This document shows positions 6,227 through 11,468 of a stretch of 11,468 nt of DNA, piece after piece. The translations under genes and the position numbers were made by a program. Origin of the DNA: JBGPIT01 sp041485125 (GTDB lineage: Bacteria; Desulfobacterota; Binatia; UTPRO1); NCBI GenBank assembly GCA_041485125.1, contig JBGPIT010000138.1, forward strand, positions 1 through 11,468. Reading direction: 5' to 3'. Below the pieces are notes generated by a model. It was not told the origin of the DNA, searched no databases, and was given only the letters and a program-made list of their open reading frames with translations. How positions within the stretch are numbered: position 1 is the stretch's first letter; each line of letters starts with the position of its first letter.

Positions 6227-7384
6227 ATGGCAGAGCCCTGCGCCGTCATCGGCATCGGTCAGACCAAGCACGACGTGAAGCGCGTCGACGTGTCCCTGCC
6301 GGGCCTCGTGCGCGAGGCCGTCACGCGCGCCTTCGAGGATGCCGGCGTCGGCTGGCGCGACATCGACGCGGTCGTGATCGGCAAGGCGCCCGACATGTTC
6401 GAGGGCACGATGATGCCCGAGCTCTACCTCGCCGACGCGCTCGGCGCGGCGGGGAAGCCGATCATGCGCGTCCACACCGCCGGCAGCGTCGGCGGCTCGA
6501 CCGCGCTCGTCGCCGCGAGCCTGATCCAGGCGGGCATCCACGAGCGCGTCCTCACGGTCGCGTACGAGAAGCAGTCGGAAGGGAACGCGATGTGGGCGCT
6601 CACCGTCCGCATTCCGTTCCAGCAGGCGATCGTCGCCGGTGCCGGCGGCTACTTCGCGCCGCTGATTCGCGCCTACATCGCACGCTCGAAAGCGCCCGAG
6701 GACACCGGCATCAAGGTCGCGCTGAAAGACCGGCTGAACGCGCTTCGCAATCCGTACTCGCACCTCGTGTTCCCCGACGTGACCTACGACATGATCGCCG
6801 GCTCCCCGATGCTGTGGGACCCGATCCGCTACATGGAGACCTGTCCCTCGTCCGACGGCGCGTGCGCGATGGTGCTGGCGAGCGAGTCGGTCGCGAAGCG
6901 CACGCCGAACCCGCCGGCCTGGGTGCTCGCGACCGCGATGCGGAGCGAGCCGACGATGTTCGCCGGCCGCGACCAGGTGAACCCGCGCGCCGGCCGCGAC
7001 TGCGCCGCCGAGCTCTACCGCAAGGCGGGCATCACGCACCCGCGACGCGACTTCGACGTCGCCGAGATCTACGTGCCGTTCAGCTGGTACGAGCCGATGT
7101 GGATGGAGAATCTCGGCTTCGCCGAGGAGGGCGCGGGCTGGCGCATGACCCAGGAAGGCGCGACCGCCTTCGACGGTGATATGCCCGTGAATCCCTCGGG
7201 CGGCGTGCTCTCGTCGAACCCCATCGGCGCCTCGGGGATGCTCCGCTTCGCCGAGGCCGCCCTCCAGGTGCGCGGCCGAGCCGGCGAGCACCAGATCGAG
7301 GGCGCACGGAAAGCGCTCGGGCACGCATACGGCGGCGGCTCACAGTTCTTCGCCATGTGGGTCGTCGGCAGCGACCGTCCGTAG
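6227..7384 (+). CDS. Thiolase-fold acyl-CoA enzyme, Ltp3-like, no nucleophile Cys
   Basis: 385 residues, starting at ATG 6227, 4 nt after the previous stop. Same thiolase superfamily, with the nucleophile loop HTAGSVGGSTALVAA (83-97), where Ser87 or a glycine stands in place of Cys. The NPSGGVLSSNPIGASG loop (322-337) has Asn for the GHP histidine. The C-terminus keeps GHAYGGGSQFF (365-375). A CPSSDGACAMVLA stretch (206-218) is typical of the fold. Loss of the catalytic pair again argues for aldolase-type or structural work rather than thiolysis. Length and position match Ltp3 next to Ltp4. The two thiolase-fold proteins and the two DUF35 proteins could form one mixed complex. The exact reaction is not known to me. 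Confidence 0.88.
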   Translation: MAEPCAVIGIGQTKHDVKRVDVSLPGLVREAVTRAFEDAGVGWRDIDAVVIGKAPDMFEGTMMPELYLADALGAAGKPIMRVHTAGSVGGSTALVAASLIQAGIHERVLTVAYEKQSEGNAMWALTVRIPFQQAIVAGAGGYFAPLIRAYIARSKAPEDTGIKVALKDRLNALRNPYSHLVFPDVTYDMIAGSPMLWDPIRYMETCPSSDGACAMVLASESVAKRTPNPPAWVLATAMRSEPTMFAGRDQVNPRAGRDCAAELYRKAGITHPRRDFDVAEIYVPFSWYEPMWMENLGFAEEGAGWRMTQEGATAFDGDMPVNPSGGVLSSNPIGASGMLRFAEAALQVRGRAGEHQIEGARKALGHAYGGGSQFFAMWVVGSDRP

Positions 7385-7395
7385 GCGCCCGCGCC

Positions 7396-8040
7396 GTGCC
7401 CCGGCTTCTCGTCCCCACCGTGGTCCTCGCAACGCTCGCCGTCGCCGTGCGTCTCGGCGGCGCGACGTCGGCGGGACCGCAGCCCGGCACGACCGGAGTG
7501 CCTGCGGGTCGTAAGCTCCCCGCCGAGATGATGTGCACCTCGTGTCACTCGTCGTCGCCGCAGAATCCCGACGCCGCCGGGCACGTCGAGCTGCGCGGCG
7601 TCCCCGAGCGTTACACCCCCGGCACGCGCTACGCGCTGACCTTCGCACTGTCGCACGACGACCCCGCCGTACACGGCTTCGGCTTCCAGCTGACCGCCGT
7701 CCGGCGCGACACGCTCGCCGGCGCCGGTGAGCTGGTCGCAACCGACGAGAAGACGACGCAGGTGCTGCCCGGCGATCTCGGCGGTCGGCAGTACGTCGAG
7801 CACACCTACGCCGGCATCGGCGCCGGCAAGAGCGGCGGACAGAGTTGGACCTTCGAGTGGGTGGCGCCCGCTCACGACGTCGGCGACGTCGCGTTCTTCG
7901 CCGCCGCCAACGCCGCGAACCTCGACGGCTCGAAGGAAGGCGACCGCATCTACAGCCGCTCGCCCGAGCCGCTCGCCGTCACGCACGGCGGCACGGGCGC
8001 CGGCGACGGCCCTGCCGCGAATAAGAAGGAGGCGCGATGA
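7396..8040 (+). CDS. Exported CxxCH (choice-of-anchor V / Reeler-like) protein
   Basis: 214 residues from GTG 7396, 11 nt after the thiolase stop. A longer frame starts at 7357 inside that gene, but GTG 7396 puts the signal peptide (1-26, cleavage after ATSA) at the very N-terminus. A single CTSCH (47-51) is a c-type heme site or a redox pair. The following beta-rich domain (about 65-190) has the GFGFQLTAV strand and WTFEWVAPA motif of the choice-of-anchor V / Reelin-like group, ending in an ASN-like NAANLDGSKEGDRIYS loop. The product lies outside the cytoplasm, unlike its operon mates. The stop overlaps the next ATG (ATGA), so the pair is translationally coupled. Its role in the pathway is unknown; electron transfer or ligand binding at the envelope are guesses. 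Confidence 0.8.
   Translation: MPRLLVPTVVLATLAVAVRLGGATSAGPQPGTTGVPAGRKLPAEMMCTSCHSSSPQNPDAAGHVELRGVPERYTPGTRYALTFALSHDDPAVHGFGFQLTAVRRDTLAGAGELVATDEKTTQVLPGDLGGRQYVEHTYAGIGAGKSGGQSWTFEWVAPAHDVGDVAFFAAANAANLDGSKEGDRIYSRSPEPLAVTHGGTGAGDGPAANKKEAR
8026..8032 (+). promoter_or_regulatory. Ribosome binding site of the LLM oxidoreductase gene
   Basis: AAGGAGG at the end of the CxxCH gene, 4 nt before ATG 8037. It fixes that start and the ATGA overlap. Confidence 0.75.
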
Positions 8041-8906
8041 AGTTCTGGCAATCGATCACGTTCGCGGAGCCCGAGCAGCTGATCGGCATCGCGCGCGCCG
8101 CCGAGGAGGCCGGGTTCGACGGGATCATGATTTCCGATCATCTCTTGTACCCGGAGCGCCTCACCTCGAAGTATCCTTACGCGCCCGACGGCAAGCCCAT
8201 GTTCGGTCCCGAGACGCCGTGGCCCGAGCCGTGGTCCGCGATCGCCGCGATGGCCGCGGTGACAACCAAGCTGCAGTTCGCGATCGGCGTCTACATCCTG
8301 CCGCTCCGCCGCCCGCTCGAGGTCGCCAAGGCGTCGAGCACCGTCGCCGTGCTGTCGCAGAACCGCGTCGTGCTCGGCGTCGGCTCGGGCTGGATGAAAG
8401 AGGAGTACGACGCGCTCGGCGAGAGCTTCGAGAAGCGCGGCCGCCGTCTCGACGAGATGGTCGAGGTGCTCCGCAAGCTCTGGGCGGGCGGCATGGTCGA
8501 GCACCACGGCGAGCACTACCACTTCGATCGCCTCCAGATGTCGCCCGCGCCGACGAAGCCCCTGCCGGTCTACGTCGGCGGCACCAGCGCGCCGGCGATG
8601 CGCCGTGCCGCCCGCATCGGCGATGGCTGGATCGGCGCCGGCAACGCGCCCGATGAGCTGCCCGCGATCATGCAGCAGCTGCGCACGATGCGGCGCGAGG
8701 CCGGCCGTGAGGCGCTACCGTTCGAGACCATCGTCGCGCTGACAGTGCCGCCCGATCCCGACTTGTTCCGCCGGCTCGAGGCCGACGGCGTGACGACCTT
8801 TCTCAACTGGCCGTTCACGTACACCGTCGGGCCGACGTCGACGCTCGACGAGAAACGCCGCGCCCTCGACCTCTACAGCCGCGACGTCATCGCGCGGTCA
8901 CGCTGA
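8037..8906 (+). CDS. LLM-class F420-type flavin oxidoreductase
   Basis: 289 residues with a bacterial-luciferase-like TIM barrel. Family marks: an early EEAGFDGIMISDHLL segment (about 22-36), an IGVYILPLRRP strand (83-93), an RVVLGVGSGWMKEEYDALG stretch (110-128) and a GDGWIGAGN loop near 197. The YPYAPDGKPMFGPETPWPEP insert (46-65) recalls the TIGR03619 (Rv2161c-type) F420 group. Members reduce or oxidise with coenzyme F420 or FMN. In the mycobacterial cholesterol regulon an F420-type gene (Rv3520c) lies next to DUF35 and ltp genes, which supports a pathway role. This protein is shorter than I recall for Rv3520c, so it may be a different clade. No F420-synthesis gene is in the window. It is the last gene of the operon. 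Confidence 0.88.
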   Translation: MKFWQSITFAEPEQLIGIARAAEEAGFDGIMISDHLLYPERLTSKYPYAPDGKPMFGPETPWPEPWSAIAAMAAVTTKLQFAIGVYILPLRRPLEVAKASSTVAVLSQNRVVLGVGSGWMKEEYDALGESFEKRGRRLDEMVEVLRKLWAGGMVEHHGEHYHFDRLQMSPAPTKPLPVYVGGTSAPAMRRAARIGDGWIGAGNAPDELPAIMQQLRTMRREAGREALPFETIVALTVPPDPDLFRRLEADGVTTFLNWPFTYTVGPTSTLDEKRRALDLYSRDVIARSR

Positions 8907-8917
8907 GTCGATCTCAG
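8903..8917. terminator. Short dyad across two convergent stop codons
   Basis: CTGAG-TCGAT-CTCAG, a 5-bp stem that contains the TGA of the oxidoreductase gene (8904-8906) and the complement of the TGA of the hydrolase gene (8914-8916). The gap between the genes is only 7 nt. There is no T-run on either side, so it is at best a weak two-way terminator. Confidence 0.25.
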
Positions 8918-9735
8918 GCCTGCAGGAACGCAAGCAGGTCGGCGTTGATCTTGTCCTTCTGGGTCGAGCACATGCCGTGCGGGAAGCCCGGATAGACTTT
9001 CAACGCGGCGCCTTTGACGATCTTCGACGAGAGCATCGCCGCGGCGCCGATCGGCACGATCTGGTCGTCGTCGCCGTGCATGATGAGCGTCGGGACGTCG
9101 AATTTCTTCAGATCTTCCGTGAAGTCCGTCTCGGAGAACGCCTTGATGCAATCGAAGACGCCTTTGAAACCGGCCAGCATTCCTTGCAGCCAGAACGAGT
9201 CCCGCAGCCCTTGCGAGACCTTGGCGTTCGGGGGGTTCGCGCCGTAGAACGGCGCGCTGAGATCCTTGAAGAACTGCGAGCGGTCGGCGAGCACGCCGGC
9301 GCGGATCTGGTCGAATGCCTCGATCGGCAAGCCGCCGGGATTGGCGGCCGTCTTCAGCATCAGCGGCGGCACCGCGCTGATCAGGACGGCCTTGGCCACA
9401 TGTTTGGTACCGTGGCGGCCGATATAGCGGGCCACTTCGCCGCCGCCCGTGGAGTGCCCGACATGAATCGCCTTCGTGAGGTCGAGCTGCTCCACGAGCG
9501 CCGCGAGGTCGTCGGCGTAGGTGTTCATTTCGTTGCCGTTCCAAGGCTGACTCGATCGGCCGTGGCCGCGGCGGTCATGCGCGATACAGCGGTATCCGCG
9601 CGTGCCCAGAAACGCCATCTGGTCTTCCCAGGCGTCCGCGCTGAGCGGCCAGCCATGGCTGAAGACGACGGGCTGTCCACTGCCCCAGTCTTTGTAATAG
9701 ATCTGCGTCCCGTCTCTAGTACTGATCGTGCCCAT
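8914..9735 (-). CDS. Alpha/beta hydrolase, non-heme chloroperoxidase type
   Basis: 273 residues, the normal length for cofactor-free haloperoxidases and related arylesterases. The catalytic triad is Ser95 in GHSTGGG (93-99), an Asp in HGDDDQIVP (D222-D224) and His253 in GFPHG. The oxyanion HGWPLSADAW (27-36) and DRRGHGRS (54-61) motifs are complete. No signal peptide; cytosolic. The start at ATG 9735 follows AGGAGGG (9741-9747 on the minus strand) with a 5-nt gap. It converges on the operon and is not part of it. Such enzymes hydrolyse esters or lactones or perhydrolyse organic acids; the in vivo substrate is unknown. The region upstream carries a methyltransferase remnant. Confidence 0.92.
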   Translation of the reverse strand: MGTISTRDGTQIYYKDWGSGQPVVFSHGWPLSADAWEDQMAFLGTRGYRCIAHDRRGHGRSSQPWNGNEMNTYADDLAALVEQLDLTKAIHVGHSTGGGEVARYIGRHGTKHVAKAVLISAVPPLMLKTAANPGGLPIEAFDQIRAGVLADRSQFFKDLSAPFYGANPPNAKVSQGLRDSFWLQGMLAGFKGVFDCIKAFSETDFTEDLKKFDVPTLIMHGDDDQIVPIGAAAMLSSKIVKGAALKVYPGFPHGMCSTQKDKINADLLAFLQA

Positions 9736-9830
9736 CGGTTCCCTCCTGTCGAATGATCACATTCTTCCCGAACCCTTTTGGCGGCTTCACTCGGTAGCCG
9801 GCAAACCCATGGTACAAGATACGAATGAGG

Positions 9831-9935
9831 CACGTCTTCCACCTGGAACGTCACGTTGGTGGCCTCGATCTGGTCCTTCGCGAGAGCGAGCATGCCCGGA
9901 GAAAGGTCGGTGGCCACTCCACTGGGAGAAGCCAC
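9831..9935 (-). pseudogene. Remnant of a SAM-dependent methyltransferase
   Basis: A short open stretch on the minus strand reads GVATDLSPGMLALAKDQIEA and then TNVTFQVEDV. This is the second strand and following helix of a class I methyltransferase (motif V-x-G-x-D-L-S-x-x-ML and the next strand). The glycine-rich motif I that should precede it is missing. After the EDV the text stops resembling the family. I see no start or full domain, so this is a decayed fragment lying upstream of the hydrolase gene. Confidence 0.5.
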
Positions 9936-10265
9936 GCTGTAGCCTCTCCTGACGCGTCGCGTTGGCAGTTGCCGTTCCGATTGCGGCCAAGCTGTCCACT
10001 TATGTGGATTTTAATTGACTTCTGACGGTTGACTCGACCAGAGTAGCGCGCGGTCGGCGCTCCCTCGAAGTTAATGGAATCTATTGTGGACTCTAGCCCG
10101 CTTCTGGCGATGTGGCCTCCCGATTTTGTGCTCCCGGCGCCGATATCCCCTCTTCACTCGAGGCTATAATAACGGTCAACATGGACAGAGCCGTGTTCCG
10201 CAACGCGGCCCTCCCGCGCGCCAGCGGTCGTCCTTCGAGAGTTCGTCGACCCGAGAGGAAGGAAC
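9936..10265. other. Spacer with no convincing gene
   Basis: Open frames here look like shadows. The DNA is less GC-biased than the operon, with a TTAATTGACT stretch and a second TTGACT 14 nt later (10015-10020, 10029-10034). The only clear signal is TATAAT at 10165-10170, described separately. Confidence 0.5.
10165..10170 (+). promoter_or_regulatory. -10 element (TATAAT) for the lipoprotein pair
   Basis: A perfect TATAAT about 96 nt before the first lipoprotein ATG. No good -35 is seen 15-19 nt upstream (the sequence there is around GATATC), so the promoter would need help or is weak. Confidence 0.4.
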
Positions 10266-10607
10266 ATGCGAATCCAGCAGGCAGGCGTTGCCCTCATCGC
10301 CCTGGGGTTGGGCGTCAATGTCGGGTGTTCGAATACAAGCCACCTCGCTGCGTTGTCCAACGGCGACTTGGCAGGCAAGCGGATCGTCGCCGCATCAGGT
10401 GGTGAGGCGTTGGAAGGAACTGACTGCGGTTTCCAACACCACCTTTCGAATGCCTTCAGAGACGCTTTGGACGGCAGTCGGTACGACACGCTCACAAATG
10501 TGGAGGTCACCACGACGACGGGACTCTTCGTCTGGAGCAATTGCGTAAAGGTGAAAGGGCTCGGCGTGCGTAGCTCGGATCTGTCGCGGGCGGAGGACAA
10601 ACCATGA
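10266..10607 (+). CDS. Small lipoprotein-like exported protein
   Basis: 113 residues. ATG 10266 follows a purine-rich AGGAAGGA. A signal peptide ends near Cys21 (VNVGC), a weak lipobox because Asn sits at -3. The mature part has a conserved-looking GKRIVAASGG stretch, C54, an NAFRDAL helix, a TLTNVEVTTT strand and C93 in a WSNCVKVKG strand; the two cysteines could pair. The layout recalls small envelope lipoproteins of the TRL-like kind, but I cannot name the family. It overlaps the next gene as ATGA, so the two are co-translated. Confidence 0.65.
   Translation: MRIQQAGVALIALGLGVNVGCSNTSHLAALSNGDLAGKRIVAASGGEALEGTDCGFQHHLSNAFRDALDGSRYDTLTNVEVTTTTGLFVWSNCVKVKGLGVRSSDLSRAEDKP
10592..10597 (+). 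promoter_or_regulatory. Ribosome binding site of the second lipoprotein gene
   Basis: GGAGGA, 6 nt before ATG 10604, inside the end of the previous gene. It supports the second small gene being real. Confidence 0.6.
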
Positions 10608-10927
10608 GGCGTGTGGCGGCGGTGATTCTTTCGGTCGCGCTCTGGAGCTGTGGGCCGGCCGGCCCGCCTATCCGCTACCTAGTGTTCGACGAGGCGGTGG
10701 CGGTTCCTGTCCCATCCGGTGTGCCGCCGAGGAAGCTGCATCGGGAATACCGGCGCGTTTCGATGTATCGGCCGGCCGAGAACGCGCGCGATCTGCTGGA
10801 ACCGATGCGAGTGGAGTGCGGTTCACCGGTCCTGCAGAACGCGGATTTGCACCTGGCTACGCTGTTGTGTCTCACGCCGGGACCTTGCTTCGGGACACAT
10901 TCGGCGGTGGCGGAATGCGTGAAGTGA
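10604..10927 (+). CDS. Small putative lipoprotein
   Basis: 107 residues. The signal region MRRVAAVILSVALWSC ends in a good lipobox (L-W-S-C16). The mature part has a Pro-rich segment (PVPSGVPPRK), an RPAENARDLLEPM helix and a Cys-rich tail with C72, C88, C94 and C105 (LCLTPGPCFGTHS). ATGA overlap with the gene before it and a GGAGGA site support expression. Function not recognised; probably tethered to a membrane alongside its partner. Confidence 0.6.
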   Translation: MRRVAAVILSVALWSCGPAGPPIRYLVFDEAVAVPVPSGVPPRKLHREYRRVSMYRPAENARDLLEPMRVECGSPVLQNADLHLATLLCLTPGPCFGTHSAVAECVK

Positions 10928-10967
10928 GTTGGAAGTCTTCAGACCTGATCTGACAATGCGGTAGAGG

Positions 10968-11019
10968 ATCCTCGCTGTCCTTGCCCGCGGGAGCGGGAGG
11001 AAGAGGAGGAACCGAGGAT
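10968..11019. repeat. Long imperfect inverted repeat downstream of the lipoprotein pair
   Basis: ATCCTCG (10968-10974) pairs with CGAGGAT (11013-11019). Inside, TCCT pairs with AGGA, and CCCGC (10984-10988) pairs with GCGGG (10993-10997) around a GGGA loop. The result is a broken stem-loop 41-92 nt after the stop. It may be a terminator-like or REP-like element; no T-run is present. Confidence 0.4.
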
Positions 11020-11021
11020 GC

Positions 11022-11156
11022 ATTGGGGTAGTCGGAGAGAACGACACGTTCCACTTCACGACTACCCAAGCGAACGAGGTCGTGAACATCGGGACGGCTC
11101 CGACGGGCGGCATCAACACCGCGTGTTGGCAGCTCTACGCTCCGGGGGCGCCGTAG
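11022..11156 (+). pseudogene. Remnant of an extracellular-type beta domain
   Basis: The frame at 11022-11156 reads GENDTFHFTTTQANEVVNIG, then a GTAPTGG turn, then ACWQLYAPGAP and TAG. This looks like the C-terminal strands of a secreted pre-peptidase-C-like repeat (D-x-F-x-F, CW-x-L). No start codon with a ribosome site lies in this frame. The ATG at 11018 is in another frame, and the frame-1 text before it (TEDALG then a stop) suggests a frameshift at about 11020-11030. Some of the original gene appears lost. Confidence 0.45.
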
Positions 11157-11183
11157 ATAGCTTTGGGTGTGGAGGCGGATCGG

Positions 11184-11204
11184 GCTCATCGCTCATCGCT
11201 CATC
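11184..11204. repeat. Three tandem copies of GCTCATC
   Basis: 7-bp unit at 11184-11190, 11191-11197 and 11198-11204, followed by GCTT. It covers the stop codon of the DUF1801 gene, so slippage here would give in-frame or out-of-frame tails. Confidence 0.7.
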
Positions 11205-11468
11205 GCTTGGCGGCTGACGGCCGCCGCTTCCTTGCGTAGATGGTCTTGACCACCGACTGTGGTCGCTCCGGTAGAGTCCCACCGAGACGCCGCCCCTGCT
11301 GGACCGCTGCGCGCACCAAGCTCTGAACACCGGGGCGTTGCAAGTCGGTGACTATGGAGATGCGAATGTGCCGAATGTTGCTTCCCATGCCGACGAGTAG
11401 CCGTTCAGGGTCAGGCAACTCGGCCCCGCGATTGAAGCCGAGGTTGACGTGATCGCGGTACGCGGCGA
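11200..11468 (-). CDS. DUF1801 domain protein (5' end off window)
   Basis: The last 88 residues of a minus-strand gene that begins beyond the right edge. The visible start, YRDHVNLGFNRGAELPDPER, and the following LLVGMGSNIRHIRI stretch are typical of DUF1801, where the pattern is LGF-x-x-GA-x-LPDP, LL-x-G-x-G-x-x-x-RH. A further helix (GVQSLVRAAVQQG) and a basic tail rich in Lys and Arg follow. DUF1801 proteins are small and of unknown biochemical role. The tail ends at a TGA within the tandem heptamer. Confidence 0.65.
   Translation of the reverse strand, partial: AAYRDHVNLGFNRGAELPDPERLLVGMGSNIRHIRISIVTDLQRPGVQSLVRAAVQQGRRLGGTLPERPQSVVKTIYARKRRPSAAKR

Noticed and set aside
5116..6255. Long minus-strand frames opposite the two thiolase-fold genes
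   Set aside because: Antisense shadows: they contain no domain signature, whereas the plus-strand frames match the Ltp group throughout.
10084..10548. A 154-codon plus-strand frame before and over the first lipoprotein gene
   Set aside because: Ser/Arg-rich with no signal peptide or domain; it overlaps a better supported gene with a ribosome site.
1..11468. CRISPR arrays, tRNA or rRNA genes, insertion sequences
   Set aside because: No regularly spaced repeats, no tRNA or rRNA-like stretches and no transposase frame were seen.

Overview
The window is GC-rich bacterial DNA with tightly packed, mostly same-strand genes. The plus strand from about 1736 to 8906 reads as one nine-gene operon. A partial gene for a secreted Cys-rich protein diverges from it on the left. 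On the right lie a convergent alpha/beta hydrolase and a looser stretch of small lipoprotein-like genes and gene remnants. The Cys-rich exported protein (two copies of a C-x21-C module) and the later fragment ending in a CWQLYAPGAP-type motif remind me of proteins from uncultured soil lineages of the Binatia/Desulfobacterota_B ('Candidatus Binatota') type. That placement is from memory and is an inference; no rRNA or marker gene is present to confirm it.

The operon encodes, in order: a TetR-family regulator resembling KstR; a Rieske non-heme-iron oxygenase resembling KshA (3-ketosteroid 9-alpha-hydroxylase); an amidohydrolase-fold protein with a degraded metal site; two OB-fold DUF35 proteins (one without and one with the zinc ribbon); two nucleophile-less SCP2/Ltp-type thiolase-fold proteins; an exported protein with one CxxCH motif and a Reeler-like (choice-of-anchor V) body; and an LLM-class, F420-type oxidoreductase. 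Junctions are tight: GTGA or ATGA overlaps, or gaps of 1, 4, 4 and 11 nt, apart from one 32-nt gap that holds a GC hairpin.

A perfect 14-bp palindrome, TGAAACATGTTTCA, lies just upstream of the favoured start of the TetR gene. It fits the published actinobacterial KstR operator consensus TnnAACnnGTTnnA at every fixed position. The DUF35-Ltp-Ltp order plus a KshA-like gene and an F420-type gene recalls the cholesterol regulon segment Rv3520c-Rv3526 of Mycobacterium tuberculosis. My reading is that this is a KstR-controlled steroid or sterol-like side-chain/ring degradation operon, probably outside the Actinobacteria. The thiolase-fold and DUF35 pairs would be retro-aldolases that shorten CoA-linked side chains, and the Rieske enzyme would attack the ring system. 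No ferredoxin reductase (KshB), CoA ligase or acyl-CoA dehydrogenase is encoded here.

From about 9740 to 11200 the coding density drops and codon use is less GC-biased. This part holds a SAM-methyltransferase remnant, a translationally coupled pair of small lipoprotein-like genes, a remnant of an extracellular-type domain, a long imperfect inverted repeat, and the 3' part of a DUF1801 gene running off the right edge.
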